This document shows positions 9,960 through 17,691 of a stretch of DNA of 64,000 bases, in pieces. Position 1 is the stretch's first letter. Every line of letters starts with the position of its first letter. A program made the position numbers and the translations under genes. The DNA comes from Vibrio sp. STUT-A11. Lineage in GTDB: Bacteria > Pseudomonadota > Gammaproteobacteria > Enterobacterales > Vibrionaceae. A model generated the notes under the pieces. That model made no database searches and was not told the origin of the DNA. It saw nothing but the letters and a program-made list of their open reading frames with translations. The DNA lies in assembly GCF_026000435.1 (NCBI RefSeq), contig NZ_AP026763.1, forward strand, positions 310,001-374,000, in the 5' to 3' direction.

Positions 9960-10069
9960 GTAAAAAGATGGAACCTTTAAGAGGAAGCCGGGTCTATTAA
10001 AGTACCACTGCTTTTTCTTAGAAGAATCTAAGAGAGCCCCAGAATCGATATTGATTTTGGGGCTTTTTT
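9960..10069 (+). ncRNA. Candidate small RNA in the argH-oxyR interval
   Basis: The segment after the argHA stop ends in a strong intrinsic terminator. It contains a small hairpin, CTTAGA-AGAA-TCTAAG (10017-10032), just before it. E. coli carries the peroxide-induced OxyS RNA in the same argH-oxyR interval, but I see no sequence match to OxyS. It could equally be the 3' untranslated region of argHA or a fragment processed from it. No clear -35/-10 pair is visible. Boundaries are approximate. Confidence 0.35.
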
Positions 10070-10070
10070 C
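10033..10070 (+). terminator. Terminator downstream of argHA
   Basis: AGCCCCAGAATCGAT pairs with ATTGATTTTGGGGCT (mostly paired), followed by six T residues. Confidence 0.85.
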
Positions 10071-10106
10071 TATCTGTAATTTGAGTGGCGCCGGACTTTA
10101 TTCTGT

Positions 10107-10140
10107 TTGTCACGTCGACGTTGCCGCGGCAAAATGACAA
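10107..10140. promoter_or_regulatory. Nested palindromes upstream of the small ORF
   Basis: TTGTCA (10107) and TGACAA (10135) form an inverted repeat. It encloses two perfect palindromes, CGTCGACG (10113-10120) and TTGCCGCGGCAA (10121-10132). It looks like an operator or a folded leader element; the cognate protein is unknown to me. Confidence 0.4.
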
Positions 10141-10268
10141 AGCGCACTATTGCTGTTTACGGCGTTTACGTTAGCGACTTAAATACACCTGCAAAATTAT
10201 GTTTGATTAAACCTTGAAGCACGTTATTGTCGTACTATTTTTAGTCACTTCAAAATAGGAAATTTATA

Positions 10269-10373
10269 ATGTCGACAGAATTTAAAATGGCACTCACTGT
10301 TGCTGGTGGTTTTTTCACTATCGGGCTTACTGCTATTGTTCTTGTTAGTCGCTATGCCATGATGGCCGCTTAA
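10269..10373 (+). CDS. 34-residue single-span membrane protein, unknown function
   Basis: The ORF starts MSTEFKMALTVAGG, continues through a hydrophobic segment (FFTIGLTAIVLVS) and ends RYAMMAA. Start ATG 10269 has AGGA about seven bases upstream, and a strong terminator follows the stop by eight bases. The layout (leader, ribosome site, one transmembrane helix, own terminator) is that of a genuine small protein gene, although no family is recognised. It lies between argHA and prx-grx/oxyR. Confidence 0.55.
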   Translation: MSTEFKMALTVAGGFFTIGLTAIVLVSRYAMMAA

Positions 10374-10380
10374 ATAGAGA

Positions 10381-10412
10381 AAAGCCTCGTCGATGACGAG
10401 GCTTTGTTTTTG
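10381..10412. terminator. Terminator between the small ORF and prx-grx
   Basis: Stem AAAGCCTCGTC / GACGAGGCTTT with a short loop, followed by GTTTTTG. It can stop the small ORF and also lies downstream of the leftward prx-grx gene. Confidence 0.8.
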
Positions 10413-10425
10413 ATCTTACGTCTGT

Positions 10426-11154
10426 TTAGCCCAAGTAGGTTTCTAGCTCTTCGCTGCCGCCTATGAGTCGGCCACCAATGAATACCTGAGGTACAGTAGT
10501 ACGGCCAGAAATCGCGCGTAGGCTTACTGTCGTTGCATCTTTACCCAGGATCACTTCTTCATAGTTAAGCCCTTTATCAATCAGGTTCTGCTTCGCTTTC
10601 ACGCAGAATGGGCAACCTGGCTTGGTGAATACTGTGATGGATTCCTGCGTCTTGTAGTCAGGAGCAATGTAGTTGAGCATCGTATCTGCATCTGACACTT
10701 TAAACGGGTCGCCAGGCTCATTAGGTTCAATAAACATTTTTTCAATCACACCATTTTTCACTAACATGCTGTAACGCCAAGATCGCTGACCAAAGCCAAG
10801 TTCACTTTTATCAACCAGCATTCCCATACCCTCGGTAAACTCACCATTGCCGTCTGGAATGAAGGTAATGTTTTCCGCTTCTTGTTCTTGCTTCCAGGCG
10901 TTCATCACAAACGTGTCATTGACCGATACACATAAAATTTCATCCACGCCGTGCTCTTTAAATACTGGAAGCAGTTCGTTGTAGCGAGGCAAATGGCTTG
11001 AAGAACAAGTCGGAGTAAATGCGCCTGGTAAACTGAAGACGATGACGGTTTTATTTTTGAAAAGCTCATCCGTGGTGAGATTCACCCAATTGCCGTTTTG
11101 ACGAGTTGGGAAAGTAACTTGTGGGATGTTTTGACCTTCTTTAGAGATAAACAT
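10426..11154 (-). CDS. Peroxiredoxin-glutaredoxin hybrid (Prx5 family), glutathione-dependent peroxidase
   Basis: Reduces peroxides using glutathione through its own glutaredoxin domain. Residues about 1-165 are a Prx5-type peroxiredoxin with the peroxidatic cysteine in FTPTCSSSHLPRY. Residues about 170-242 are a glutaredoxin with CPFC in KPGCPFCVKAK and the cis-proline in TTVPQVFIGG. The same fusion is known as PGdx in Haemophilus influenzae. I start at 11154 (MFISKEGQNI), with AAGGAA just upstream; the frame extends 45 codons further but is AT-rich and overlaps the promoter. It is divergent from oxyR and shares its operator. Confidence 0.95.
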   Translation of the reverse strand: MFISKEGQNIPQVTFPTRQNGNWVNLTTDELFKNKTVIVFSLPGAFTPTCSSSHLPRYNELLPVFKEHGVDEILCVSVNDTFVMNAWKQEQEAENITFIPDGNGEFTEGMGMLVDKSELGFGQRSWRYSMLVKNGVIEKMFIEPNEPGDPFKVSDADTMLNYIAPDYKTQESITVFTKPGCPFCVKAKQNLIDKGLNYEEVILGKDATTVSLRAISGRTTVPQVFIGGRLIGGSEELETYLG

Positions 11155-11249
11155 TGTATTCCTTATAATTCTTTTTAGTTGTGAGCGTTTAGTTCGTGTC
11201 TGTTCTGCTTGATTAAGCTTATTATGATAAAAATCTTTTGATAGCTGTA

Positions 11250-11286
11250 ATCGTTTAGTGTTATGGTTTCGATAGGTGTTAACTAT
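11250..11286. promoter_or_regulatory. Probable OxyR operator shared by prx-grx and oxyR
   Basis: OxyR binds four tetranucleotides with seven-base spacing: ATAG-N7-CTAT-N7-ATAG-N7-CTAT. Here I read ATCG (11250), TTAT (11261), ATAG (11272) and CTAT (11283), each exactly seven bases apart: two perfect elements, one with 3/4 and one with 2/4 matches. It lies 26 bases before the oxyR start, in the divergent gap. Confidence 0.65.
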
Positions 11287-11312
11287 CACTAAATAGAAGC
11301 GAATCGTGTGTT

Positions 11313-12221
11313 ATGAATATTAGGGACTTTGAGTACCTCGTCGCGCTTGCAGAACATAAGCACTTCCGTAAAGCGGCAGAAGCATGTTTTGTCAGCCAGC
11401 CGACCCTTAGTGGACAAATTCGTAAGTTAGAAGACGAACTCGGAACAACGCTTTTGGAGCGCAGTAGCCGCCGTGTGCTGTTTACCGACTCTGGCTTGCA
11501 ACTGGTGGATCAAGCTAAACGGATTTTAAGTGAAGTGAAAACGTTTAAGGACATGGCGAGCGGTCAAAATGGCGCAATGACCGGGCCGTTGCATATTGGT
11601 TTTATACCTACTGTCGGTCCTTACTTGTTACCTAAAATTCTTCCCGAGCTAAAAGTAGAATTTCCAGAGCTGGAGTTGTTCCTGCATGAAGCGCAAACTC
11701 AACAGCTGGTGCATCAACTGGAAGAAGGTAAATTGGACTGTCTGGTGTTAGCGTCAGTAGCAGAAACCGAACCTTTCAAAGAGATTGAAGTGTATAACGA
11801 GCCGTTAAGTGTTGCAGTGCCTTGCGATCATGAGTGGGCATCGCTGGATCAGATAGATATGATGTCACTTAAAGGGAAGACGGTATTGTCCCTCGGTGAT
11901 GGCCACTGTTTAAGAGATCAGGCTTTAGGCTTCTGTTTTGCTGCAGGAGCAAAAGATGATGAACGATTCAAAGCTACCAGCTTAGAGACTTTACGCAATA
12001 TGGTCGCCGCAGGTGGGGGAATCACATTACTACCTCAGCTATCACTGCCGCATGAGAAGCAGAAAGATGGTGTTAGTTACATTCCTGCGATAAATCCAAC
12101 TCCAACACGTAAGATTGTGTTGGTATATCGTCCAGGCTCACCACTTCGTGCGCGTTTTGAAGCACTCGCGGCGAAGATCAAAGATATTCTGGCGAGTTAC
12201 CCATCCTCTATTGCGGCGTAA
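11313..12221 (+). CDS. oxyR: Hydrogen peroxide-sensing LysR-type regulator OxyR
   Basis: Activates peroxide-defence genes after forming an internal disulphide. The 302-residue protein has the LysR helix-turn-helix at about residues 15-40 (HFRKAAEACFVSQPTLSGQ) and a substrate/redox domain. The two redox cysteines are at Cys199 and Cys208 in DGHCLRDQALGFC, the same numbering as E. coli OxyR. It follows argH at the same chromosomal place as in E. coli, and is divergent from a peroxidase it very probably controls. Confidence 0.96.
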   Translation: MNIRDFEYLVALAEHKHFRKAAEACFVSQPTLSGQIRKLEDELGTTLLERSSRRVLFTDSGLQLVDQAKRILSEVKTFKDMASGQNGAMTGPLHIGFIPTVGPYLLPKILPELKVEFPELELFLHEAQTQQLVHQLEEGKLDCLVLASVAETEPFKEIEVYNEPLSVAVPCDHEWASLDQIDMMSLKGKTVLSLGDGHCLRDQALGFCFAAGAKDDERFKATSLETLRNMVAAGGGITLLPQLSLPHEKQKDGVSYIPAINPTPTRKIVLVYRPGSPLRARFEALAAKIKDILASYPSSIAA

Positions 12222-12244
12222 TTGCGCGAGTGGATTTTAGAAAT

Positions 12245-12281
12245 AAAGCAGGGGAGCCAATGGCTCCCCTGCTTTATTTTG
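12245..12281. terminator. Bidirectional terminator between oxyR and mrcA
   Basis: AAAGCAGGGGAGCCA / TGGCTCCCCTGCTTT is a near-perfect inverted repeat with T-runs on both sides. It serves the two convergent genes. Confidence 0.9.
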
Positions 12282-12291
12282 CAGTGTACAC

Positions 12292-14859
12292 TTAGAACAG
12301 CTCTTCAGTTGTCCCACCACCGCTGGAATAAATACTGTCTTCGAGCAAGCTACCTGAATACTCCGTTGGCTCTGTGCCTTTCTCAAAGAATTCCATCATG
12401 GAACTACCGTCTACGTTGTCGGTCAGCATGCCGCTGCTACGATCAATACGCACTTGTACAATGTTATCGGGAACCTGTTTACTCTGCTCTGGCGTGTTTT
12501 CAAGCGCCACTCGCATAAAGTCGATCCAAGCTGGCTCGGCTGTTTTACCGCCAGCCTCTGCACCCGATACTTGGCCTTGACCGAGGTTACTGTTTACCGT
12601 AGCACGGCCAAGCGCTCTTGAGTGGTCGTCAAAGCCAACCCAGGCGACAGCCACGACCCCTGGTCCGTAACCATTATACCAGGCGTCTTTGGAGTCATTT
12701 GTTGTCCCCGTTTTACCGCCAATGTCGCGACGTTTCAACGATTGAGCTCGCCAACCTGTACCATTCCAGCCAGTGCCTTCACGCCAGTCACCACCCCCCC
12801 AAATATTGCTGTACATCATTTCACGCATCAAGAACGCATTTTCTTGTGAAATAACTTGTGGAGCATATTGTGGTTCATCACTTTCTAGCGAGTTGTCTGT
12901 TACGAAACCTTCAATCTCGACATCTTGCTCACCAAATTCACTCGCAAAGCGATTCTCGGCGTATTGTTCGACGACTTGTGGGCAGTTTTGTTTACAAACG
13001 CTCTTAGGGTTCGCTTTAAACAGTACTTCGCCAAACGCATCTTCAATCCGATCGACATAGAAAGGTTCGACATAGTAACCGCCATTGGCAAACACTGAAT
13101 AGCCTTGCGCGACTTTCATTGGCGTCAAACTGCCCGCACCAAGGGCGATGGTTTCTGAGCGAGGGACATCGTTAATATCGAAGCCAAAACGCGTTAGGTA
13201 TTGACGAGTCTCATCCAGCCCCACTTCACGTAAAGTACGAACTGCCATTACGTTCTTTGATTGAGCCAAACCGATACGAAGGCGAGTTGGACCGCCGTAA
13301 GTTGGAGGTGAGTTCTTTGGTCGCCATGCTGAGCCTGAGCCAGCGTCCCATTTGTTGATTGGTGCATCGTTGACGAGAGTCGCTAGCGTCAGCCCTTTAT
13401 CGATAGCAGCAGAATAAATGAAAGGCTTGATACTTGAACCAACCTGACGCACTGACATGGTCGCACGGTTAAACTTACTGTGAATAAAGTTAAAGCCGCC
13501 TACCATTGACAGGATTGCACCATTTTCAGGGTTCATTGCGACAAACGCGGTATTGGCATTTGGAACCTGACTCAGTTTCCAGTTGTTTACTTTACTACCT
13601 TCGCCATCGTCAGGGCTAACCTCACGCACCCAAACTTGTTGACCTTCAGCGAGGATATCCTGCGCCGATTTGGGTGCTGAACCTTGACGCTTGTCAGTCA
13701 GGTATTTACGTGCCCAGTTCATTCCTGACCAAGGGATGGTTTGTTCCTGGTGGTTTTTCACCCATACCTGAGCCGTTTTCCCTGCTACTTTGGTTACAAC
13801 TGCTGGGGAAAGGTCACCATAGGTTGGCTGTTTCTTAAGGTGTTGTTCAATTTGCTCGGTATCCCAAGCACTTTCGCCGCTTTGCCAAAGCGTTTTTTCA
13901 GCACCACGATAACCATGGCGTTCGTCGTAGGCGAGCAAGTTGTTTACAGCAGCGGTATTCGCGGCATCCTGAAGTTTTGAGTCCACCGTCATGTAGATAT
14001 TCATACCAGACGTGTAGGCTTTTTCTTCACCGAACTCTTTCACTGCCCAAGCACGTGCTAACTCGGCAACATAAGGGGCTGATAGTTCGATCTCTGCGCT
14101 GTGGTAGCGCGCGACTATAAGCTCATTACGTGCCTCATCGTACTGCTCTTGAGTAATGTAATTCTCATCGAGCATACGCATTAACACGACATTACGGCGA
14201 TTGGTTGCTCGCTCCAGTGAGTAAATTGGGTTCATGGTTGATGGTGCTTTTGGCATACCAGCTAACGTTGCGATTTCACTGAGAGTCAGTTCGTTGAGGC
14301 TTTTACCAAAGTAAACCTGCGCAGCGGCACCAAAACCATACGAGCGGTAACCAAGGAAGATCTTGTTGACGTAAAGTTCCATGATCTCTTGCTTACTCAG
14401 CAGTTGCTCAATGTGGATAGCGATGAAAATCTCTTTAATTTTACGCATCAGCTTCTTCTCGTTTGATAAGAAGAAATTACGTGCCAGCTGCTGCGTAATG
14501 GTACTCGCCCCTTGTTTTGCCGAACCAGAAAGCGCAACCACTAAAGCTGCACGCGTGATACCGATTGGATCGATACCTGGATGCTCGTAGAAACGGCTGT
14601 CTTCTGTTGCGATTAATGCATGAATCAAGTCTTGAGGAATTTCATCATAAGTGACAGGAATGCGACGCTTTTCACCGAACTGTGCGATCAGCTTTCCGTC
14701 TTGACTGAACACCTTCATAGGTGTTTGTAATTCAACGTCTTTTAGAGTTGCAACCTCTGGTAATTCAGGCTTTACGTATTGATAGAAGCCAAAAATAGTA
14801 GTGACTCCAAGAATTATGCAAATCAATGTTAATAAAAATAAACGCTTTATGAACTTCAC
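12292..14859 (-). CDS. mrcA: Penicillin-binding protein 1A (bifunctional transglycosylase/transpeptidase)
   Basis: Polymerises and cross-links peptidoglycan at the inner membrane. The 855-residue protein has an N-terminal membrane anchor (LFLLTLICIILGVTTIFGF) and a GT51 transglycosylase domain with the catalytic glutamate in ATEDSRFYEHPG. An OB-like insertion precedes the transpeptidase domain, which carries the catalytic serine in GSSIKPF, SKN, and KTG in GGKTGTTND. Its position opposite pilMNOPQ, with 143 bases between starts, is the usual gammaproteobacterial arrangement. Confidence 0.96.
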   Translation of the reverse strand: MKFIKRLFLLTLICIILGVTTIFGFYQYVKPELPEVATLKDVELQTPMKVFSQDGKLIAQFGEKRRIPVTYDEIPQDLIHALIATEDSRFYEHPGIDPIGITRAALVVALSGSAKQGASTITQQLARNFFLSNEKKLMRKIKEIFIAIHIEQLLSKQEIMELYVNKIFLGYRSYGFGAAAQVYFGKSLNELTLSEIATLAGMPKAPSTMNPIYSLERATNRRNVVLMRMLDENYITQEQYDEARNELIVARYHSAEIELSAPYVAELARAWAVKEFGEEKAYTSGMNIYMTVDSKLQDAANTAAVNNLLAYDERHGYRGAEKTLWQSGESAWDTEQIEQHLKKQPTYGDLSPAVVTKVAGKTAQVWVKNHQEQTIPWSGMNWARKYLTDKRQGSAPKSAQDILAEGQQVWVREVSPDDGEGSKVNNWKLSQVPNANTAFVAMNPENGAILSMVGGFNFIHSKFNRATMSVRQVGSSIKPFIYSAAIDKGLTLATLVNDAPINKWDAGSGSAWRPKNSPPTYGGPTRLRIGLAQSKNVMAVRTLREVGLDETRQYLTRFGFDINDVPRSETIALGAGSLTPMKVAQGYSVFANGGYYVEPFYVDRIEDAFGEVLFKANPKSVCKQNCPQVVEQYAENRFASEFGEQDVEIEGFVTDNSLESDEPQYAPQVISQENAFLMREMMYSNIWGGGDWREGTGWNGTGWRAQSLKRRDIGGKTGTTNDSKDAWYNGYGPGVVAVAWVGFDDHSRALGRATVNSNLGQGQVSGAEAGGKTAEPAWIDFMRVALENTPEQSKQVPDNIVQVRIDRSSGMLTDNVDGSSMMEFFEKGTEPTEYSGSLLEDSIYSSGGGTTEELF

Positions 14860-15002
14860 CGGAGAATCCCTGATTGGTTGAGGCTGTGTAACGGCAAACC
14901 CTTGTACTCTTAGGTCAAAAATTTAGCACATAGAGATATTAACTCTTATTTGGGTGTTAATAACAACCTTTGCGCGAAGAAATTTCGGAGCGAGAGTAGA
15001 AG

Positions 15003-16016
15003 ATGGATAAGCGAATCGTTACAGGCATCGATATAGGCCATAACAGCCTCAAAGCCGTCGTACTTAAACCCAATGGCGATCAATTCGCCTTACTGGGTTA
15101 CAAAGAAATATTACTTAAGGAAGGTATTGTCGCTGAAAATAACACCATAAATCATCAAGAAATTGTAAATACCCTTAAACAGTTAAAAAAACAGCTGCCA
15201 TTTGGCGCGAAAAAAGTAGCAATTTCAGTCCCTGATAATGCGGTTATCAGCAAAAAACTACACATTGAACAAAATACCGAAGAGAGCGAAATAGAGTTTG
15301 CGGTAGTGCAGGCTTTTTCTCATCAATCTCCTTTCCCAGTGGACGAGCTGAGCCTAGATTTTGTCCGCCTTGGTACCGAAGAAAGTTTACGAGGGCCTCA
15401 TCACTACCAAGTATTTGCAACGCGTAAAGATGTCGTAGAAAGCCGGGTTGAGGCAATACACAAGTCTGGCCTTAAACCTGTCCTGATTGATGTTCATTCA
15501 CAAAGCCTCGGACAGATATGGAAACTGGCGGCAGAGCGCTTCCCGGACAAAAGCAAGTACGGTTTACTCGATGTAGGTTGTCAGTCGAGTTCATTCACCA
15601 TGTTCACCGAGCAAGGTGAGCTGTTCCATAAAGAGTTTGCCGGTGGAACGGGTTCTATTCAGGCTTCGACTACGGAAAACCCTCTTGCCGAAGAACAAGC
15701 AAAAACGAATCAGTTCAACCGTCAGGTGGTCGATCGCGTAAAACGCCAGATACAGCTTTATACATCCATTAACGGCTCACAAAACATTAAAGGTCTTTGG
15801 TTATCCGGCGAAGGGTCAACAACGCCAATGTTGGCTGAAGAGCTTTCACATCAATTAGCGCTTGAATGCGAGCTACTGAACCCGTTGGGCTTATTTGAAA
15901 TGAACGTTGCCATACGCAAGCGCCGAGCGGCGGACTGGCCGCATTTTTCAACCGCCGCGGGTTTGGCAGTACGAGGTATTCAATGGTTAGGAGGTGATTG
16001 TGCTATATCGAATTAA
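15003..16016 (+). CDS. pilM: Type IV pilus assembly protein PilM
   Basis: An actin-like cytoplasmic ATPase-fold protein that binds the N terminus of PilN and links the pilus motor to the inner-membrane alignment complex. The 337-residue product has the phosphate-binding loop TGIDIGHNSLKAVVLK near the N terminus and GLLDVGCQSSSF for the second. It is the first gene of pilMNOPQ, whose reading frames overlap or nearly abut. In vibrios this machine serves chitin-induced pili and DNA uptake. Confidence 0.95.
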   Translation: MDKRIVTGIDIGHNSLKAVVLKPNGDQFALLGYKEILLKEGIVAENNTINHQEIVNTLKQLKKQLPFGAKKVAISVPDNAVISKKLHIEQNTEESEIEFAVVQAFSHQSPFPVDELSLDFVRLGTEESLRGPHHYQVFATRKDVVESRVEAIHKSGLKPVLIDVHSQSLGQIWKLAAERFPDKSKYGLLDVGCQSSSFTMFTEQGELFHKEFAGGTGSIQASTTENPLAEEQAKTNQFNRQVVDRVKRQIQLYTSINGSQNIKGLWLSGEGSTTPMLAEELSHQLALECELLNPLGLFEMNVAIRKRRAADWPHFSTAAGLAVRGIQWLGGDCAISN

Positions 16017-16575
16017 CCTATTGCCCTGGCGGGAAAACCAAAGGGAAGAACATCGTCGTCGTTTTGTTGGACTGATCATTTTAGGGGTGTTTTTTGCTGT
16101 TGGTATTCAATGGGGGATCGGCAAGTTTTATGCGTTCCAGCAAGACCAGCAGCAAGGCCGACTCGATTACCTCACTCAGTATATTGCAGAGCTTGAGCAA
16201 CGTATTGAAGCAATGAAAATTGCAGAGCAAGAGCACAGCAAAATATTAGCGCGTTTGAAGGTGGTTGAAGGCTTGCAAAATGGTCGCAATAAAACCACCG
16301 AATTCATGAACCTGATGTCTGCTGTTATGCCCGAAGGCGTGTACGTCGATAAGATCAAAATGAATGATCTGGAAATAGAAATAGCGGGCATTTCTGACAG
16401 CACGCCTCGCTTGGCAACCATGCTCGATAACATGGAGCGTTCTGCAAAACTATTGGACGTTGAAATGCACTCCATTGTTCATGGCAAAGAGCGTTTCGGT
16501 AAAGAATTTCAGACCTTCAAAGTGTCTTTCATGTTTAAAGCGGTAGAGCAGGAAGAGGGCGGTCAGCATGGTTAA
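16000..16575 (+). CDS. pilN: Type IV pilus assembly protein PilN
   Basis: Inner-membrane alignment protein that pairs with PilO and docks PilM through its cytoplasmic tail. The N terminus MLYRINLLPWRE contains the conserved INLLPWR motif; one transmembrane helix (LIILGVFFAVGIQWGIG) and a coiled coil near residues 50-80 follow. I start at the GTG at 16000 because AGGAGGTGAT (15989-15998), an almost perfect anti-Shine-Dalgarno match, lies directly before it. A GTG at 15994 would fall inside that site. It overlaps the end of pilM by 17 bases, indicating translational coupling. Confidence 0.9.
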   Translation: MLYRINLLPWRENQREEHRRRFVGLIILGVFFAVGIQWGIGKFYAFQQDQQQGRLDYLTQYIAELEQRIEAMKIAEQEHSKILARLKVVEGLQNGRNKTTEFMNLMSAVMPEGVYVDKIKMNDLEIEIAGISDSTPRLATMLDNMERSAKLLDVEMHSIVHGKERFGKEFQTFKVSFMFKAVEQEEGGQHG

Positions 16576-17161
16576 TTGGCAAGATCTGGAAATGGATGAG
16601 ATTGCTGAGTGGCCGCTAATTCCTCAGTTGATAGCCATTATTCTGTTCATTCTTCTACTCCAAGGCGCTGGTTATTGGTTTTACCTGATGCCCAAGCAAG
16701 AACGATTAAACGACCTCATTCAGCAGGAAGAAACACTCAAAGTTGCGTTACGAATTAAAGCCAACAAAGTTGCCGCATTACCTCAGCTGCAATCTCAGTT
16801 GGATGAGCTAAGCACGCGTTACGAATTGCTGTTGCGCCAATTGCCTGCTCAGAAAGAGTTAGCCACTATGCTGGCGTCCGTCAATGAGCTCGGGATAGAC
16901 AACAAACTGACTTTCACCCGCATTGACTGGGGAGAAAAGCAGTCAGATCACTTCTTATATCGACTGCCACTAAATATCGAGTTAACCGGTGATTTTCATG
17001 ACATCGGTCGCTTCTCACAAGCTATTGCGACCTTGCCGCGCATCATTACTTTTCAAGATGTGGCTTGGCAGCGCGTTAGCCAGGAAAGTGAAACGCTGCA
17101 TTTCCGCGTAAGAGCGAACACCTATCAGTTCAAACCAGAGGACAAGGTAGATGAGAAATAA
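16568..17161 (+). CDS. pilO: Type IV pilus assembly protein PilO
   Basis: Partner of PilN in the periplasmic alignment complex. The 197-residue protein has one N-terminal membrane helix (LIAIILFILLLQGAGYWFY), a coiled coil and a ferredoxin-like periplasmic domain. It overlaps pilN by eight bases and pilP by eleven, so the genes are translated together. Confidence 0.93.
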   Translation: MVNWQDLEMDEIAEWPLIPQLIAIILFILLLQGAGYWFYLMPKQERLNDLIQQEETLKVALRIKANKVAALPQLQSQLDELSTRYELLLRQLPAQKELATMLASVNELGIDNKLTFTRIDWGEKQSDHFLYRLPLNIELTGDFHDIGRFSQAIATLPRIITFQDVAWQRVSQESETLHFRVRANTYQFKPEDKVDEK

Positions 17162-17666
17162 CCCCTTGTTGATGGTTCTGATGGGCGCGTTGCTGGTGGG
17201 ATGTCAGGCAAATGATGAGTCGTTAACGGACTTTATTCGTGATGTGGAAAACCAGGCAAGACGGGATGTTGAGAAGCTCAAACCAGCGGACAAGTACGTC
17301 GCAGTTGTCTACGAGCCGCAAATCATGAGAGCGCCTTTTGTATTACCCCAAGAAGCAACGATAGCGACTCAACCTATCGCGAGAAAGGATTGTTGGCAGC
17401 CGCGCTCCAGAGCACGTTCAGGCAAGTTAGAAAAATTCCCATTAAGCCAGCTACGTCTGAAGGGTGTAATAGGGATCGGTAGCAGCGTCACCGGGCTTGT
17501 ACAGGGACCAAACGGAACGGTTTATAAAGTCGCTCCCGGCCACTACCTCGGACGTAACAACGGTAAGGTTAACCAAATTACCCATTCCTATTTGTTGATC
17601 GACGAAACACTGCCTGATGGTTTGGGGTGCTGGCAGAAACGTAAAGTGAAGCTGGCTTTGAGGTAG
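17151..17666 (+). CDS. pilP: Type IV pilus lipoprotein PilP
   Basis: Inner-membrane lipoprotein that bridges PilN/PilO to the PilQ secretin. The 171-residue precursor has a lipobox, LLVGC, with the acylated cysteine at residue 18. The C-terminal domain carries the PilP fold sequence LRLKGVIGIGSSVTGLVQGPNGTVYKV. It starts inside the end of pilO and precedes pilQ by 25 bases. Confidence 0.93.
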   Translation: MRNNPLLMVLMGALLVGCQANDESLTDFIRDVENQARRDVEKLKPADKYVAVVYEPQIMRAPFVLPQEATIATQPIARKDCWQPRSRARSGKLEKFPLSQLRLKGVIGIGSSVTGLVQGPNGTVYKVAPGHYLGRNNGKVNQITHSYLLIDETLPDGLGCWQKRKVKLALR

Positions 17667-17691
17667 ATAACTGCAACTATTTTGATATTGA

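Larger units (their letters stand above)
9886..10268. other. Gene-free interval between argHA and the small membrane protein
   Basis: It holds a candidate small RNA with a terminator (about 9960-10069) and a cluster of nested palindromes (10107-10140). An AT-rich leader to the short ORF at 10269 follows. No other coding frame is supported. Confidence 0.5.
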
